Shown here: piece by piece, positions 42,214 through 51,344 of the stretch | Position numbering within the stretch: position 1 is the stretch's first letter | How the letters are laid out: the number at the start of each line of letters is the position of its first letter | From: Priestia aryabhattai B8W22 | GTDB lineage: Bacteria > Bacillota > Bacilli > Bacillales > Bacillaceae_H | DNA: 64,000 nucleotides | Assembly (NCBI RefSeq): GCF_000956595.1 | Contig: NZ_JYOO01000010.1 | Span: 62,001 to 126,000 of the forward strand | Direction: 5' to 3' | Translations under genes and position numbers: made by a program | The notes under the pieces: model-generated | Told to the model about the DNA's origin: nothing | The model's database searches: none | What the model saw: only the letters and a program-made list of their open reading frames with translations

Positions 42214-43490
42214 TATACCGCTAATTTAATAACCGTTAACACAATACCAATCAAGAATCCACATAGAGCGCCGTTCACTCGAATCCACTGCAAATCCTTT
42301 CCGACATTGTTTTCCATCATATCAACAAGCGTTTCATCATCTAACTTGTCTAAGTTTTCTTGAACAAGCTGTCCAATTTTCGAATGATTATCTTCTACAA
42401 AGCTCATGATTTGCTTTTGAATGGTCGTATCAATTGCTTCTTGACGCTGTGCATCCGCTTCAAGAGCATTCAGCCAGCTCTCCACGTAAGGAACGGCGTA
42501 GCTTTTCATAAATTCAGGGCTTTCAATGAATGCCGTCACTTTCGCTTTCATTTTATCGACGATTTCTGTTAATTTATTCGTTACATTTAATTCATTAATC
42601 GTTTTTTGTTTCCATGCTTCTAATTTTTCAAGAAGTTCTTCATTCTGCTCCAAGCCTTTCAGCTCTTTTCTAATTCCATTTACCAAAGCAAGGCGGTATT
42701 CATCATCTTCGTTACGAAGACGACCTGTAATAGAAAGCAGTAGATTTTGCAAAATAGACCCTAGCTTCTCTTCGTTAATCATACTTTGAAATGATTTTAG
42801 AGCAAATTGTAAAATACCGTCAAGCTCAATATTATCCAGCGCATTTTTAGCAATACTTCCGAGCTGATACTGCGTTTCTTCTTTTTGAATCCAGCTCTCT
42901 CCTTTATTCAAAAGAACATCAAGCGCTTTTTCATCATACTGATTTTTCACCACTTCTCCGACAATCGAATGCACGATAGGTTTTAACTCTATTGCTGAAA
43001 GCGATGATTTAAGCTCTTTTTCAATAATAGGAACTACTTTGTCTGTATCCACACGATTAATCGCATCAACAAGCAGTGCTGTTCCTTTTTGTTGAATCGT
43101 TTCCGAATGAACGCCTTTTCGAACAATCGGAAGCAAACGTTTTGTAAACGCAATTCTTTTTACTTTTTCTTGAATGCTTTCCTTTGACAGCCAGTCGTTT
43201 TCAAGCGTTGAGACTAACCCTCTTGTAATACGCTGTCTGTTTTTAGGAAGCAGCGCAGTGTGCGGAATAGGAATGCCTAAAGGGTGACGAAAAAGAGCCG
43301 TAACGGCAAACCAATCCGCTAAGCCGCCGACTAATCCAGCTTCGAATCCACCTTGAAGCAACCGACCCCAAATTGAATCACCAAAAGGCATTGTGGCAAC
43401 GAAGCCCACTCCCATAATCGCCAAAGAAATCGTGGCTAAGTGCTTTGATTTCTTCTTTGAGTTTGTTTTTAATACATTATTTGATTCCAT
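42213..43490 (-). CDS. DUF445-domain membrane protein
   Basis: A 425-residue protein. It has two close N-terminal membrane segments (AIMGVGFVATMPF and GFEAGLVGGLADWFAVTALF), a long helical cytoplasmic domain, and a C-terminal helix (VNGALCGFLIGIVLTVIKLAV). The motif GLVGGLADWFAVTALFRHPLG is diagnostic for DUF445 (YjiN/YheB). Function is unknown; some members are spore or stress proteins. Start chosen at ATG 43490, six bases after GAGG. Confidence 0.88.
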   Translation of the reverse strand: MESNNVLKTNSKKKSKHLATISLAIMGVGFVATMPFGDSIWGRLLQGGFEAGLVGGLADWFAVTALFRHPLGIPIPHTALLPKNRQRITRGLVSTLENDWLSKESIQEKVKRIAFTKRLLPIVRKGVHSETIQQKGTALLVDAINRVDTDKVVPIIEKELKSSLSAIELKPIVHSIVGEVVKNQYDEKALDVLLNKGESWIQKEETQYQLGSIAKNALDNIELDGILQFALKSFQSMINEEKLGSILQNLLLSITGRLRNEDDEYRLALVNGIRKELKGLEQNEELLEKLEAWKQKTINELNVTNKLTEIVDKMKAKVTAFIESPEFMKSYAVPYVESWLNALEADAQRQEAIDTTIQKQIMSFVEDNHSKIGQLVQENLDKLDDETLVDMMENNVGKDLQWIRVNGALCGFLIGIVLTVIKLAV

Positions 43491-43617
43491 TGTAGTCCTC
43501 ATCCTTTATTTATTTAACTAAACATTTCATCTAGAAATATGTAACGTGATGCAGAAATTTCCGCAAAAAAAGAAAGACAAGTCTTTACCCTCGTCTTTCT
43601 AGTATATTGCCTTTTTG

Positions 43618-44973
43618 CTATACTTCAAACTTTTTTTCTTTTCGGCTTTTATTAATAAATGAAAAAATAAGGAGTACGACTAAGATAACCGCACATACGC
43701 TTGATCCAATCACATTGTTTTTGTTAAACATGAACGATACAAAAATAACAAGCAGTGCCGCTGTTGCAAAAAGCGTTGTATAAGGGAACCACTTTAATGC
43801 GAAAAACGGCTTTTCTTTATACCCTTTACGCAGCTTTAATTGAGCTAAACAAATGCTTACCCAAATAAGAATAATCGTGAAGCCAGGAATAGTCATTAAA
43901 TAACTAATTACATTATCCGGCGTTTTATAGGCTAAAAACACACCTATTAAAATACAAGCAGCTGTAGTCATCAACCCATTAATCGGAATACCGTTTTTCG
44001 AAACTTTCAAGAAGCGCTTTGACGCTTCTCCGCTTTGAGCCATAGCATAGAGCGTACGAGACGTTGCATACATGCCTGAATTCGCTGCTGATAAAACGGC
44101 CGTCAATAAAACAAAGTTCATAATATGAGCCGCACCCGGAAGTCCGGTGATACTAAACACTTGCACAAACGGACTCTCTTGCCCTGATACAGAATTCCAA
44201 GGCATAAGGCCGCAAATAATTAAAATAGGCAAAATATAAAAACCAATTACTCGCCATACTGTGCCTTTGATTACTTTCGGTAACACATTTTTTACATCTT
44301 TTGTTTCGGTTACGGCCACACCAATTAGTTCAGCTCCGCCGTAAGAGAACATTACAATTAAAAAGGCACTTAGCACACCGCTCATGCCGTGAGGGAAAAA
44401 GCCTCCATGAGCCGTATAATTTGCCCAAGGGTTTTGCACTTCACTCGGAATCACACCGAATAAAATAAAAGCTCCCAAGATGATAAAAGCGGTAAGAGCA
44501 ATTACTTTAATACCCGCAAACCAAAACTCAATTTCTCCGTAATACTTCACTTGAAATAAATTCATCCCTACAATCAGCACTGCACAGAGAAAGCTTAAGA
44601 GCCAAAGAGGTACAGAAGGGAACCAAAACTTCAAAAAGCTTCCTCCCGCAAGCAGTTCAACAACTGTCACGACAATCCAGTTCACCCAGTACAGCCATCC
44701 TACAATAAAAGAAGTTTGCGTACCAAATGCCTTATGCACTAAATTTTGTACGTTCATATTCGGATAGACAATTGCCATCTCCGCTAGTGCTGTCATTACA
44801 ATAAATAAAATAAGACCGCCAAATAAATACGCTAGTACAACACTTGGTCCTGCAATACCGAGCGTATCAGCACTACCTTTAAAAATTCCTGTCCCAATCA
44901 TACCGGCAAGTGCAATGAGCTGCACATGACGAGGCAACAGACCTTTTTTTAAATTTTGATCTTGTTTTTCCAT
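43618..44973 (-). CDS. APC-family amino acid permease
   Basis: A 451-residue carrier with 12 membrane helices. The start RHVQLIALAGMIGTGIFKGSA is the APC helix-1 signature with the broken-helix GTGIF motif, and the YPNMNVQNLVHKAFG region follows the AAT (amino acid transporter) subfamily. Substrate cannot be assigned. A terminator-like hairpin stands about 60 bases upstream of the ATG and may attenuate transcription into the gene. Confidence 0.87.
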   Translation of the reverse strand: MEKQDQNLKKGLLPRHVQLIALAGMIGTGIFKGSADTLGIAGPSVVLAYLFGGLILFIVMTALAEMAIVYPNMNVQNLVHKAFGTQTSFIVGWLYWVNWIVVTVVELLAGGSFLKFWFPSVPLWLLSFLCAVLIVGMNLFQVKYYGEIEFWFAGIKVIALTAFIILGAFILFGVIPSEVQNPWANYTAHGGFFPHGMSGVLSAFLIVMFSYGGAELIGVAVTETKDVKNVLPKVIKGTVWRVIGFYILPILIICGLMPWNSVSGQESPFVQVFSITGLPGAAHIMNFVLLTAVLSAANSGMYATSRTLYAMAQSGEASKRFLKVSKNGIPINGLMTTAACILIGVFLAYKTPDNVISYLMTIPGFTIILIWVSICLAQLKLRKGYKEKPFFALKWFPYTTLFATAALLVIFVSFMFNKNNVIGSSVCAVILVVLLIFSFINKSRKEKKFEV

Positions 44974-45031
44974 GATGCCCGTCCCTTCTGGTTATTTTAC
45001 GTGTTAGTTTAACCAAATCACTTCTTGCTCA

Positions 45032-45063
45032 AAAACCCCTACCGGATGTTCAGTAGGGGTTTT
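45032..45063. terminator. Hairpin upstream of the APC permease gene
   Basis: An 11-bp perfect stem (AAAACCCCTAC/GTAGGGGTTTT) with a ten-base loop. On the minus strand it lies between the glnP terminator and the permease start, so it is either a second terminator or a leader attenuator. Confidence 0.7.
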
Positions 45064-45183
45064 ACCAACACTGTTTTTTTCTTCTATATAATGAATGAAA
45101 ATGATTCCGTTTAACCACTGTTACTTTAGTCATTTTATGCGTTGAATCGATACATTGTCAATGTTATTTATTTTCCAAAAATA

Positions 45184-45215
45184 AAGTCAAAAGAGCCTCT
45201 ATACTCTTTTGACTT
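45184..45215 (-). terminator. Terminator of glnQHMP
   Basis: A 12-bp stem (AAGTCAAAAGAG/CTCTTTTGACTT) whose loop holds the glnP stop codon, followed by T-rich sequence on the minus strand. Confidence 0.8.
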
Positions 45216-45849
45216 CTAATTTTCGTGCAATGATTGATAAAGCATAATTCACAATAAAATACATCATGGCGATGATCAAAAACATCGGCACCACGTAACT
45301 TTGTTTCTGTCCGTAAATAATTTGAGCGTTGTGGAGCAAATCAGGAAGTGCGATGACCACTGCAAGCGATGTATCTTTTAATAATGAAATGAATTGACTA
45401 ACTAAAGGAGGTACCATTCGTCGCAAAGCTTGTGGCAGCACAACGAAACGAAGCGTTTGATAATAGTTTAAACCTGATGAACGAGCTGCTTCAATTTGTC
45501 CTTTTTCAATTGATTTTAATCCGCTTCGGATAATCTCTGAAATCATAGCAGATTCAAATACAGTGAGGGCCACAATCGCTGCTGACGTAATTTCCATATC
45601 AATTCCGATCTCAGGTAAAGCAAAGTATGTAAAAAAGATGATTAAAAGCAGCGGCAAATTCCGGATAATTTCTACGATAAAAGCAAGCGCATGAGACAAA
45701 ACGGGAATACGAGCATACCTTAAAATACCTACTATACTGCCAATAAGAAAACTTAATACAATTGAAATAAATGCTACTTTTAAAGTGACCCAAAACCCTT
45801 CCATTAAGAAGGAAAGGTGATCAGGAGAATAAGCACCCATAAAATCCAT
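45199..45849 (-). CDS. glnP: Glutamine ABC transporter permease GlnP
   Basis: A 216-residue permease of the HisMQ family with five membrane helices and the EAA loop EAARSSGLNYYQTLRFVVLPQALRRMVPPL. Together with GlnM it forms the channel for glutamine import. ATG 45849 lies eight bases after AAAGGAG; GTG codons at 45858 and 45852 are alternatives. Last gene of the operon. Confidence 0.88.
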   Translation of the reverse strand: MDFMGAYSPDHLSFLMEGFWVTLKVAFISIVLSFLIGSIVGILRYARIPVLSHALAFIVEIIRNLPLLLIIFFTYFALPEIGIDMEITSAAIVALTVFESAMISEIIRSGLKSIEKGQIEAARSSGLNYYQTLRFVVLPQALRRMVPPLVSQFISLLKDTSLAVVIALPDLLHNAQIIYGQKQSYVVPMFLIIAMMYFIVNYALSIIARKLEVKRV

Positions 45850-45863
45850 CACTTTCACTCCTT

Positions 45864-46502
45864 TCAGCTTATTTTACCAAGACGTTTCTCAAGATAACCA
45901 ACTCCTAAACTCAACGGAATGGTTAAAACCAAATAGAACAGAGCCGCAAAAATATACACATCAAACACTACGTAAGTTCGAGAGGAAACGAGATCTGCCT
46001 GATACATTAAATCAAAGCCAGCAACAATCCCTAACACGGATGAGTTTTTTACTAAATTAATAAATTGATTCCCAAGAGGAGGAATGACGATTTTAATCGC
46101 TTGAGGTAATATAATGAACCGCATCGCCTGACCGTACGTAAGGCCAGATGAACGAGCCGCTTCAAGCTGCCCTTTCGGAACAGCCATAATTCCTGCTCGT
46201 ATGGCTTCGGCTATAAAAGCTGCCGTATAAATAGTTAGTCCCAGCACTCCAGCTGCTGTACCGCTGATTCCTGCCACAATAAAAATAAAAAAGACGATAA
46301 CCACGAGTGGAATATTTCGAATGAACTCTACATAGACCGTACCAATTACATTTACTATTTTGAGAGGGGCTATTCGCATTACCGCAATGATCGTACCAAG
46401 TACAAAACTGGCCACTAAAGCGATCAGACTGGCGATAATGGTGTACTTAAAACCTTCTAAATAAAGATCCATATTGTTCGTCAGAATTGAAAAATCCAAC
46501 AA
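45864..46502 (-). CDS. glnM: Glutamine ABC transporter permease GlnM
   Basis: A 212-residue HisMQ-family permease with five helices. The EAA loop reads EAARSSGLTYGQAMRFIILPQAIKIVIPPLG. The likely start is TTG 46502, seven bases after AAAGGAGG; the upstream in-frame codons overlap the ribosome site. Similar to GlnP, its heterodimer partner encoded 14 bases downstream. Confidence 0.87.
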   Translation of the reverse strand: MLDFSILTNNMDLYLEGFKYTIIASLIALVASFVLGTIIAVMRIAPLKIVNVIGTVYVEFIRNIPLVVIVFFIFIVAGISGTAAGVLGLTIYTAAFIAEAIRAGIMAVPKGQLEAARSSGLTYGQAMRFIILPQAIKIVIPPLGNQFINLVKNSSVLGIVAGFDLMYQADLVSSRTYVVFDVYIFAALFYLVLTIPLSLGVGYLEKRLGKIS

Positions 46503-46576
46503 TTTTCTTCCTCCTTTCAACTAAACAAGCAGGATGAGCATAATGCTGCTCATCCTGAGAAAAGAAAACTGTACGC

Positions 46577-47392
46577 TTATTGTTTGATCCACTTGTCGTG
46601 AATTTCATCATATTTTCCAGAGTCTTTCATCTTTTTAAGCGCATCGTTTAATGCATCTACAAGCTCTTTGTTTCCTTTTTTCACAGCAATGCCATAAGGC
46701 TCTTCTGTGAACGGCTTTCCTACTAACTCATAAGAAGGATCTTCATCAGCCATTCCATAAAGAATAGCATCATCAGTTGTTAAAGCATCTCCTTGCTTAG
46801 ATTTTAAAGCGGTAAATGCTTCTGCATAGTTTTCAAACTCTAATACCGTTGTCTCTGGTGCTTTTTCGCGAATATTAATAGCTGAAGTTGATCCTTTAAC
46901 AGCCAACACTTTAGTACCTTTCTTCAAATCATCGATGCTTTTAATTTTACTGCCTTTTTTCACAAGCAGAGACTGTCCGGCTTGGAAATATACATCCGTA
47001 AAATCTACTTCTTTTTTACGTTCGTCTGTAATAGTCATTGTCGCAACAACAGCGTCAATATCTCCTTTTTGAAGAAGAGGAACCCTTGTTTTGGACGTAA
47101 CTTCTTTAAATTCTACCTTGTTTTCATCTCCTAAAATCTCTTTAGCCAGCTGCTTAGAAATATCAACATCAAAACCTTCTACTTCACCCGTCTTTGGATT
47201 CTTCAAGCCAAATAAACGCGTATCATTTTTAACTCCAATGACAATTTTCCCTCTGTCTTTGATTTCAGTGAGCGCATCTTTTTTAGCTGATGATCCACTC
47301 GTTTCTTCACTTTTCCCTCCACAAGCCGCTAACATCATAGCCGCTGCTAATGAAAGCACAGCTGCCTTTAAAAACGTTTTTGATTTCTTCAT
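46577..47392 (-). CDS. glnH: Glutamine-binding lipoprotein GlnH
   Basis: A 271-residue solute-binding protein of family 3. The signal has a lipobox LAAC with C24 as the lipid-modified residue. The binding fold shows FGLKNPKTGEVEGFDVDISKQ, VATMTITDERKKEVDFTDVY and KKGSKIKSIDDLKKGTKVL. I recall near-identical stretches in B. subtilis GlnH, so glutamine is the expected ligand. Second gene of the operon; ATG after GGGGGAG. Confidence 0.93.
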   Translation of the reverse strand: MKKSKTFLKAAVLSLAAAMMLAACGGKSEETSGSSAKKDALTEIKDRGKIVIGVKNDTRLFGLKNPKTGEVEGFDVDISKQLAKEILGDENKVEFKEVTSKTRVPLLQKGDIDAVVATMTITDERKKEVDFTDVYFQAGQSLLVKKGSKIKSIDDLKKGTKVLAVKGSTSAINIREKAPETTVLEFENYAEAFTALKSKQGDALTTDDAILYGMADEDPSYELVGKPFTEEPYGIAVKKGNKELVDALNDALKKMKDSGKYDEIHDKWIKQ

Positions 47393-47415
47393 ATTATACT
47401 CCCCCTATTAAACAA

Positions 47416-48144
47416 TTAATGATTTAAAATACGGCTAAGAAATAAACGTGCCCTTTCTTCTTGCGGGTTTTCATAAAACTCAGCCGGAGTTGCCTCTTCT
47501 AAGATTTTTCCTTGATCCATAAATACAATCCGGTCTGCTACTTCTTTCGCAAACCCCATTTCATGAGTTACAACGACCATCGTCATTCCTTCTTTAGCCA
47601 ATGTTTTCATGACATCCAGCACTTCTCCAATCATTTCTGGATCAAGGGCAGAGGTAGGCTCGTCAAAAAGCATAATCTCTGGTTTCATCGCAAGTCCCCT
47701 CGCAATCGCTACACGCTGCTGCTGACCGCCTGAAAGCTGGGATGGGTAGGCGTTGGCTTTTTCACCGATTCCTACTTTATCTAAATAGTATAGAGCTGTT
47801 TTCTTAGCTTCTTCTGACGACTGTCCCAGTACTTTCATAGGTGCTAAAGTAATATTTTCTAAAACCGTTTTGTGCGGATATAAATAAAAATGCTGAAACA
47901 CCATACCTATATTGCGGCGCAGTTTATTAATATTTGTTTTTTTATCCGCTACCAATATATTATTTACCGTCAATTGTCCGTTAGATATTGTTTCTAAATA
48001 ATTTATACATCGCAGCATCGTGCTTTTACCCGAACCCGACGGCCCAATTACGACGACAACTTCCCCTTTTTTAATCGTTAAATTGATATCTTTTAATACG
48101 TGAAAATCACCGTAATACTTGTTCACTCCGTCAAAAACAATCAT
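47416..48144 (-). CDS. glnQ: Glutamine ABC transporter ATPase GlnQ
   Basis: A 242-residue polar-amino-acid ABC ATPase: Walker [10 protein letters not shown] (34-42), Q-loop FQHFYLYPH, signature LSGGQQQR, Walker [11 protein letters not shown], switch His in [12 protein letters not shown]. First gene of glnQHMP, in the B. subtilis order. GGAGGAGG precedes the ATG. A sigma-A-type promoter with a palindrome over its -35 lies just upstream. Confidence 0.93.
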   Translation of the reverse strand: MIVFDGVNKYYGDFHVLKDINLTIKKGEVVVVIGPSGSGKSTMLRCINYLETISNGQLTVNNILVADKKTNINKLRRNIGMVFQHFYLYPHKTVLENITLAPMKVLGQSSEEAKKTALYYLDKVGIGEKANAYPSQLSGGQQQRVAIARGLAMKPEIMLFDEPTSALDPEMIGEVLDVMKTLAKEGMTMVVVTHEMGFAKEVADRIVFMDQGKILEEATPAEFYENPQEERARLFLSRILNH

Positions 48145-48212
48145 TTTCCTCCTCCTAATCTGCGAACAACAATAAATATTTAAATTTTTAAAATATTTAA
48201 AATATGTTAAAA

Positions 48213-48250
48213 ATTATATTCTTACCCTTAAAGCAAAGTCAACAGTTGAC
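48213..48250 (-). promoter_or_regulatory. Promoter of glnQHMP with a palindrome over the -35
   Basis: Minus strand: -35 TTGACT (48237-48242), 18-base spacer, perfect -10 TATAAT (48213-48218). The palindrome GTCAACAGTTGAC (48238-48250) covers the -35 and could be an operator. No TnrA-type TGTNA-N7-TNACA site is apparent. Confidence 0.75.
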
Positions 48251-48603
48251 AAATTATCTCTTTTTTGTAATCAAAATGAACTATCTTCAAATAAAATATG
48301 CTAGAAAAATAAAAGGTTTTGTTGGCATTTGCCGATATGTAAGCATACGTTCGCTAGGCTGAAGGTACTTGTATAAGCTTAATCAATAGATTATATTAGT
48401 TAACGCATATCTTTATACGAATTGTCTTTCATTTTTATGGAGCAGTTCTCTCTAATCACCCCTCTTTCTAATTATTTACCTATAATTTTATTATATTGAT
48501 ATACCTAATTCCCTTGACGGTAAATTAATAAAAAAAGTAAATACAAGCTTCTATTCTTGTTAGAGGTTCTGACATAAATATAGTGAAATTATATTACCCC
48601 TCT
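48251..48603. other. AT-rich gene-free stretch
   Basis: No credible reading frame or strong hairpin was found. A TTGACG near 48514 resembles a -35 but lacks a clear -10. Otherwise I see nothing. Confidence 0.5.
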
Positions 48604-48631
48604 AAAAAAACACACGCTTTATTAGCGTGTG
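48604..48631 (-). terminator. Terminator of the cwlK-like gene
   Basis: ACACACGC and GCGTGTGT form the stem at the end of the gene, followed on the minus strand by seven T. Confidence 0.8.
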
Positions 48632-49143
48632 TGGTCTTTTATATTTTCCGGATTCATTTGAAAATGCGGATAGTCTTTAAAACCTTGCCAATCTCCTCCC
48701 CATTCAAACTCTAAACCTTTTGCGATATCTACAACTTCCATCCAATCAGATTGATTGTTATGATTACCGTCATATTCCATGTCCCAAACAACTCGTCCAT
48801 CTTTCAACCGAATAGCAAAATCAATAGCTAATCCATAGTTATGATAAGACTGCCCGCCCTTTGAATAAGTCACAATATTACCTTCTTCCGTTCTGCCTTT
48901 TGCATAAAGCTTATCTTGTTCTTCTTTTGAACGGAAACCTTCCGTAATTACAATCGAGATTCCTTGGTCGTTTGCTTGTTGAACAAGTTTATTTTTCTTT
49001 TCTTCTACGACAGGATGTAACTCAGTTGCTCCTGAAAAATCTTTTAACGTTGGACCCGGCTTCAACTCATCGCGAAACAAAAATAACAGGCTTACCGCTA
49101 TCGCAACTATCAAAGCTATTGCCAATTTTTTACGAACGTTCAT
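48622..49143 (-). CDS. cwlK: L-alanyl-D-glutamate endopeptidase CwlK-like (M15 family)
   Basis: A 173-residue membrane-anchored peptidoglycan peptidase. N-terminal anchor (KLAIALIVAIAVSLLFLF), then the M15 fold. Zinc ligands are seen as H and D in SYHNYGLAIDFAI and a late His in DYPHFQM; the catalytic acid lies in GGDWQGF. GFRSKEEQDKLYAKGR is the usual substrate-cleft helix. CwlK splits the L-Ala-D-Glu bond in the stem peptide. VanY-type carboxypeptidases share the fold, but length and motifs fit CwlK better. Confidence 0.85.
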   Translation of the reverse strand: MNVRKKLAIALIVAIAVSLLFLFRDELKPGPTLKDFSGATELHPVVEEKKNKLVQQANDQGISIVITEGFRSKEEQDKLYAKGRTEEGNIVTYSKGGQSYHNYGLAIDFAIRLKDGRVVWDMEYDGNHNNQSDWMEVVDIAKGLEFEWGGDWQGFKDYPHFQMNPENIKDHTR

Positions 49144-49357
49144 CTATATAAAATCTCCATTCTTTTTTGCTGTTACTTAAATAAAATCATATCGAATTTC
49201 ATTTTGTTATCCAATAAAAGAGCCGTAGTGTTCAACAAACGTCTATATTTTTTCGTTTTTTATCTATTTTCACCATTTTTTCACTATTGGTGGTTACATT
49301 AACAATTGTGGACAGCTCTGTACCACACCCCTATAACTTTTAAGGAGTGACAACAGC

Positions 49358-50011
49358 ATGAAAAAGAAACTATTCGGTTATATCATGGCAAGCGGTTTAA
49401 CACTAGGAGTTATGGCCGCTGCAAACTCCACGGCATTTGCAGCAAGCAAAAATGAAACAAGCTCTTCAACAGTTGTAGAGCGAACAAATGGCATTACAAC
49501 AAATACGGATGATGCAACACAACAAAAAGTTGATGATATTATGAAAAAAGCACAGGAAAATTTACAGAAACTCGGCGTAAGCTTACCTCAGCACAGAGAA
49601 GGCCCCTTCAGCAATTTAGATGCGGCTACAAAGGAAAAAGCCAAAGCTATTATGGATCAGCTTCGCGACGGCACCCTGACTAAGGAACAAGCTGAAGCCA
49701 AATTAAAAGAACTTGGCGTTAATTTTCCTGAACATAAAGGCGACCCTTTTAGCAATCTCGATGCAGCCACTAAGAAAAAAGCCAAAGCTATTATGGATCA
49801 GCTTCGCGACGGCACCCTGACTAAGGAACAAGCTGAAGCCAAATTAAAAGAACTTGGTGTTCAACTTCCTGCTAAAAAGAAAGATTTTCTCAATGGTTTA
49901 GATGCTGAAACAAAAGCTAAAGCCGAGACTATTTTAGAAAATGCAAAAAAAGAAATTCAAAAACTCGGTGTCACAATGCCGTTTGAAAAGAACGAGCACA
50001 AAGCTCAATAA
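49358..50011 (+). CDS. Secreted helical repeat protein with two near-identical 47-aa units
   Basis: A 217-residue exported protein. The signal peptide (residues 1-28, ending AFA) is followed by three to four helical units of the form D..T...AKAIMDQLRDGTLTKEQAEAKLKELGV. The DGTLTKEQAEAKLKELGV part resembles SHOCT or DUF2680/YckD-type short helical hairpins. Units two and three are almost identical in DNA as well. Function unknown; secretion to the cell wall or medium is likely. AAGGAGTG precedes the ATG and a strong terminator follows. Confidence 0.75.
   Translation: MKKKLFGYIMASGLTLGVMAAANSTAFAASKNETSSSTVVERTNGITTNTDDATQQKVDDIMKKAQENLQKLGVSLPQHREGPFSNLDAATKEKAKAIMDQLRDGTLTKEQAEAKLKELGVNFPEHKGDPFSNLDAATKKKAKAIMDQLRDGTLTKEQAEAKLKELGVQLPAKKKDFLNGLDAETKAKAETILENAKKEIQKLGVTMPFEKNEHKAQ
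49640..49858 (+). repeat. 141-bp direct repeat within the secreted repeat-protein gene
   Basis: Bases 49640-49716 and 49781-49857 are identical over 77 bases, including all third codon positions, at a spacing of 141 bases (47 codons). This suggests a recent duplication or gene conversion. Confidence 0.85.
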
Positions 50012-50015
50012 CTAA

Positions 50016-50055
50016 AAAAAGCTACTTGGCTGTTGAGAGCCAAGTAGCTTTTTTA
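50016..50055. terminator. Bidirectional terminator between the repeat protein and MFS pump genes
   Basis: A 16-bp stem (AAAAAGCTACTTGGCT and its complement), six-base loop and T run. It lies between two convergent genes. Confidence 0.92.
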
Positions 50056-51273
50056 TGATGCAGTTTTCCGTCTGACTAACGTCATGTACACACCTAATGC
50101 TAATAAATCACAGACCATAATCACAATGCCCATCGGCAGAGCATTCTGCCCTCCTCCAAGTCCAACAAGAGGGGCTACGGCTGCTCCGAGCAAGAACGGC
50201 AGCAATCCTAGAAGCGCTGAAGCACTCCCTGCATTAGAAGCTTGATTTTGCATAGCAAGTGAAAAAACGGTTGTATTCACAATTCCTACGCTTGATACAA
50301 CAAAGAAAAGCAAGATGCAGACCAAAATAACGGACGTGTGAGTAGCAATCACAGCCACTAAAAGCACGCTTCCAACGGCTGCTTGAAGCAATCCATACAC
50401 AAGAAGAGTAGCTTCCTTTACTTTACCCGCTAAACGTCCTGTCACTTGAGTAGCTATAATGAGACCAAAACCGTTAATAGCAAAAACAAAGCTGAACATC
50501 TGCGGAGACAGTCCATAAATGTCTTGAAGAACAAACGTAGAACCTGAGATATAAGCAAACATAGCGCTCATAATAAAACCTTGCGCCAGCGCATATCCCA
50601 CGAAGACACCATCTTTTAGCAATACGCCAAATGTACGCAGTACTTCTGTTAATCCACCTTCTTTACGGCGTTCAGCCGGCAGCGTTTCTTTCAAGCCAAA
50701 TAAAACGGCAAAAAACATTAGTGCACCAATTACAGCTAACACGCCAAATACTCCGCGCCACGACATGACCGTCAGCAGCTGACCACCGGCAACCGGAGCC
50801 AAAATAGGAGCTAAACCATTTACGAGCATAAGCATGGAGAAAAACTTTGTTAAATCCGAACCTGAAAACAAGTCTCGCACACTTGCTCTTGAAATAACCA
50901 TTCCTGCTGCTCCCGCCATGCCTTGAATAAATCGTAAAACGATAAAAATCCAAATAGAAGGCGCAAACACGCATAAAACAGAGGCAACCGCATAAGTGAT
51001 TAATGCTGCTACAAGCGGCTTTTTCCTTCCGCGGATATCACTGAATGGCCCCATTACCACTTGCCCAAATGCCAAGCCCAATAAGCAAGACGTTAGACTG
51101 ACCTGTGCTAAAGAAGCTGAAGTATGCAATTCTTTCGCAAGCGTCGGCAGCGCTGGCAAATACATATCGATTGATAACGGCCCAAATGCGCTTAGTGAGC
51201 CCAAGATTAAAATAAATAAAATTCGATTTCCTCGGCTTAAAGACATTCCTTGGGAAATACTTTGCTGATTCAT
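50053..51273 (-). CDS. Bcr/CflA-type multidrug efflux MFS transporter
   Basis: A 406-residue MFS antiporter with 12 helices. Motif A is GPFSDIRGRKKPL between helices 2 and 3, and the start LGSLSAFGPLSIDMYLPALPTLA is diagnostic for the Bcr/CflA (DHA1) subfamily, which exports drugs such as bicyclomycin or chloramphenicol. It lies directly after a MerR-family regulator gene, with a MerR-type promoter in the gap. So it is probably induced by its own substrate. Confidence 0.92.
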   Translation of the reverse strand: MNQQSISQGMSLSRGNRILFILILGSLSAFGPLSIDMYLPALPTLAKELHTSASLAQVSLTSCLLGLAFGQVVMGPFSDIRGRKKPLVAALITYAVASVLCVFAPSIWIFIVLRFIQGMAGAAGMVISRASVRDLFSGSDLTKFFSMLMLVNGLAPILAPVAGGQLLTVMSWRGVFGVLAVIGALMFFAVLFGLKETLPAERRKEGGLTEVLRTFGVLLKDGVFVGYALAQGFIMSAMFAYISGSTFVLQDIYGLSPQMFSFVFAINGFGLIIATQVTGRLAGKVKEATLLVYGLLQAAVGSVLLVAVIATHTSVILVCILLFFVVSSVGIVNTTVFSLAMQNQASNAGSASALLGLLPFLLGAAVAPLVGLGGGQNALPMGIVIMVCDLLALGVYMTLVRRKTAS

Positions 51274-51313
51274 CTATTGTTGTCTCTCCCTTCAGCGGTT
51301 TTACAATAGTCTC

Positions 51314-51344
51314 ATATTAAACCCTCCAGCTACTGGATAGTCAA
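51314..51344 (-). promoter_or_regulatory. MerR-type promoter of the MFS pump
   Basis: Minus strand: TTGACT (51339-51344) and TAATAT (51314-51319) with a 19-base spacer, longer than the normal 17 as in BmrR/BltR promoters. The spacer has a dyad around CCAGTAGCTGG. The -35 overlaps the stop codon of the regulator gene. Confidence 0.85.
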
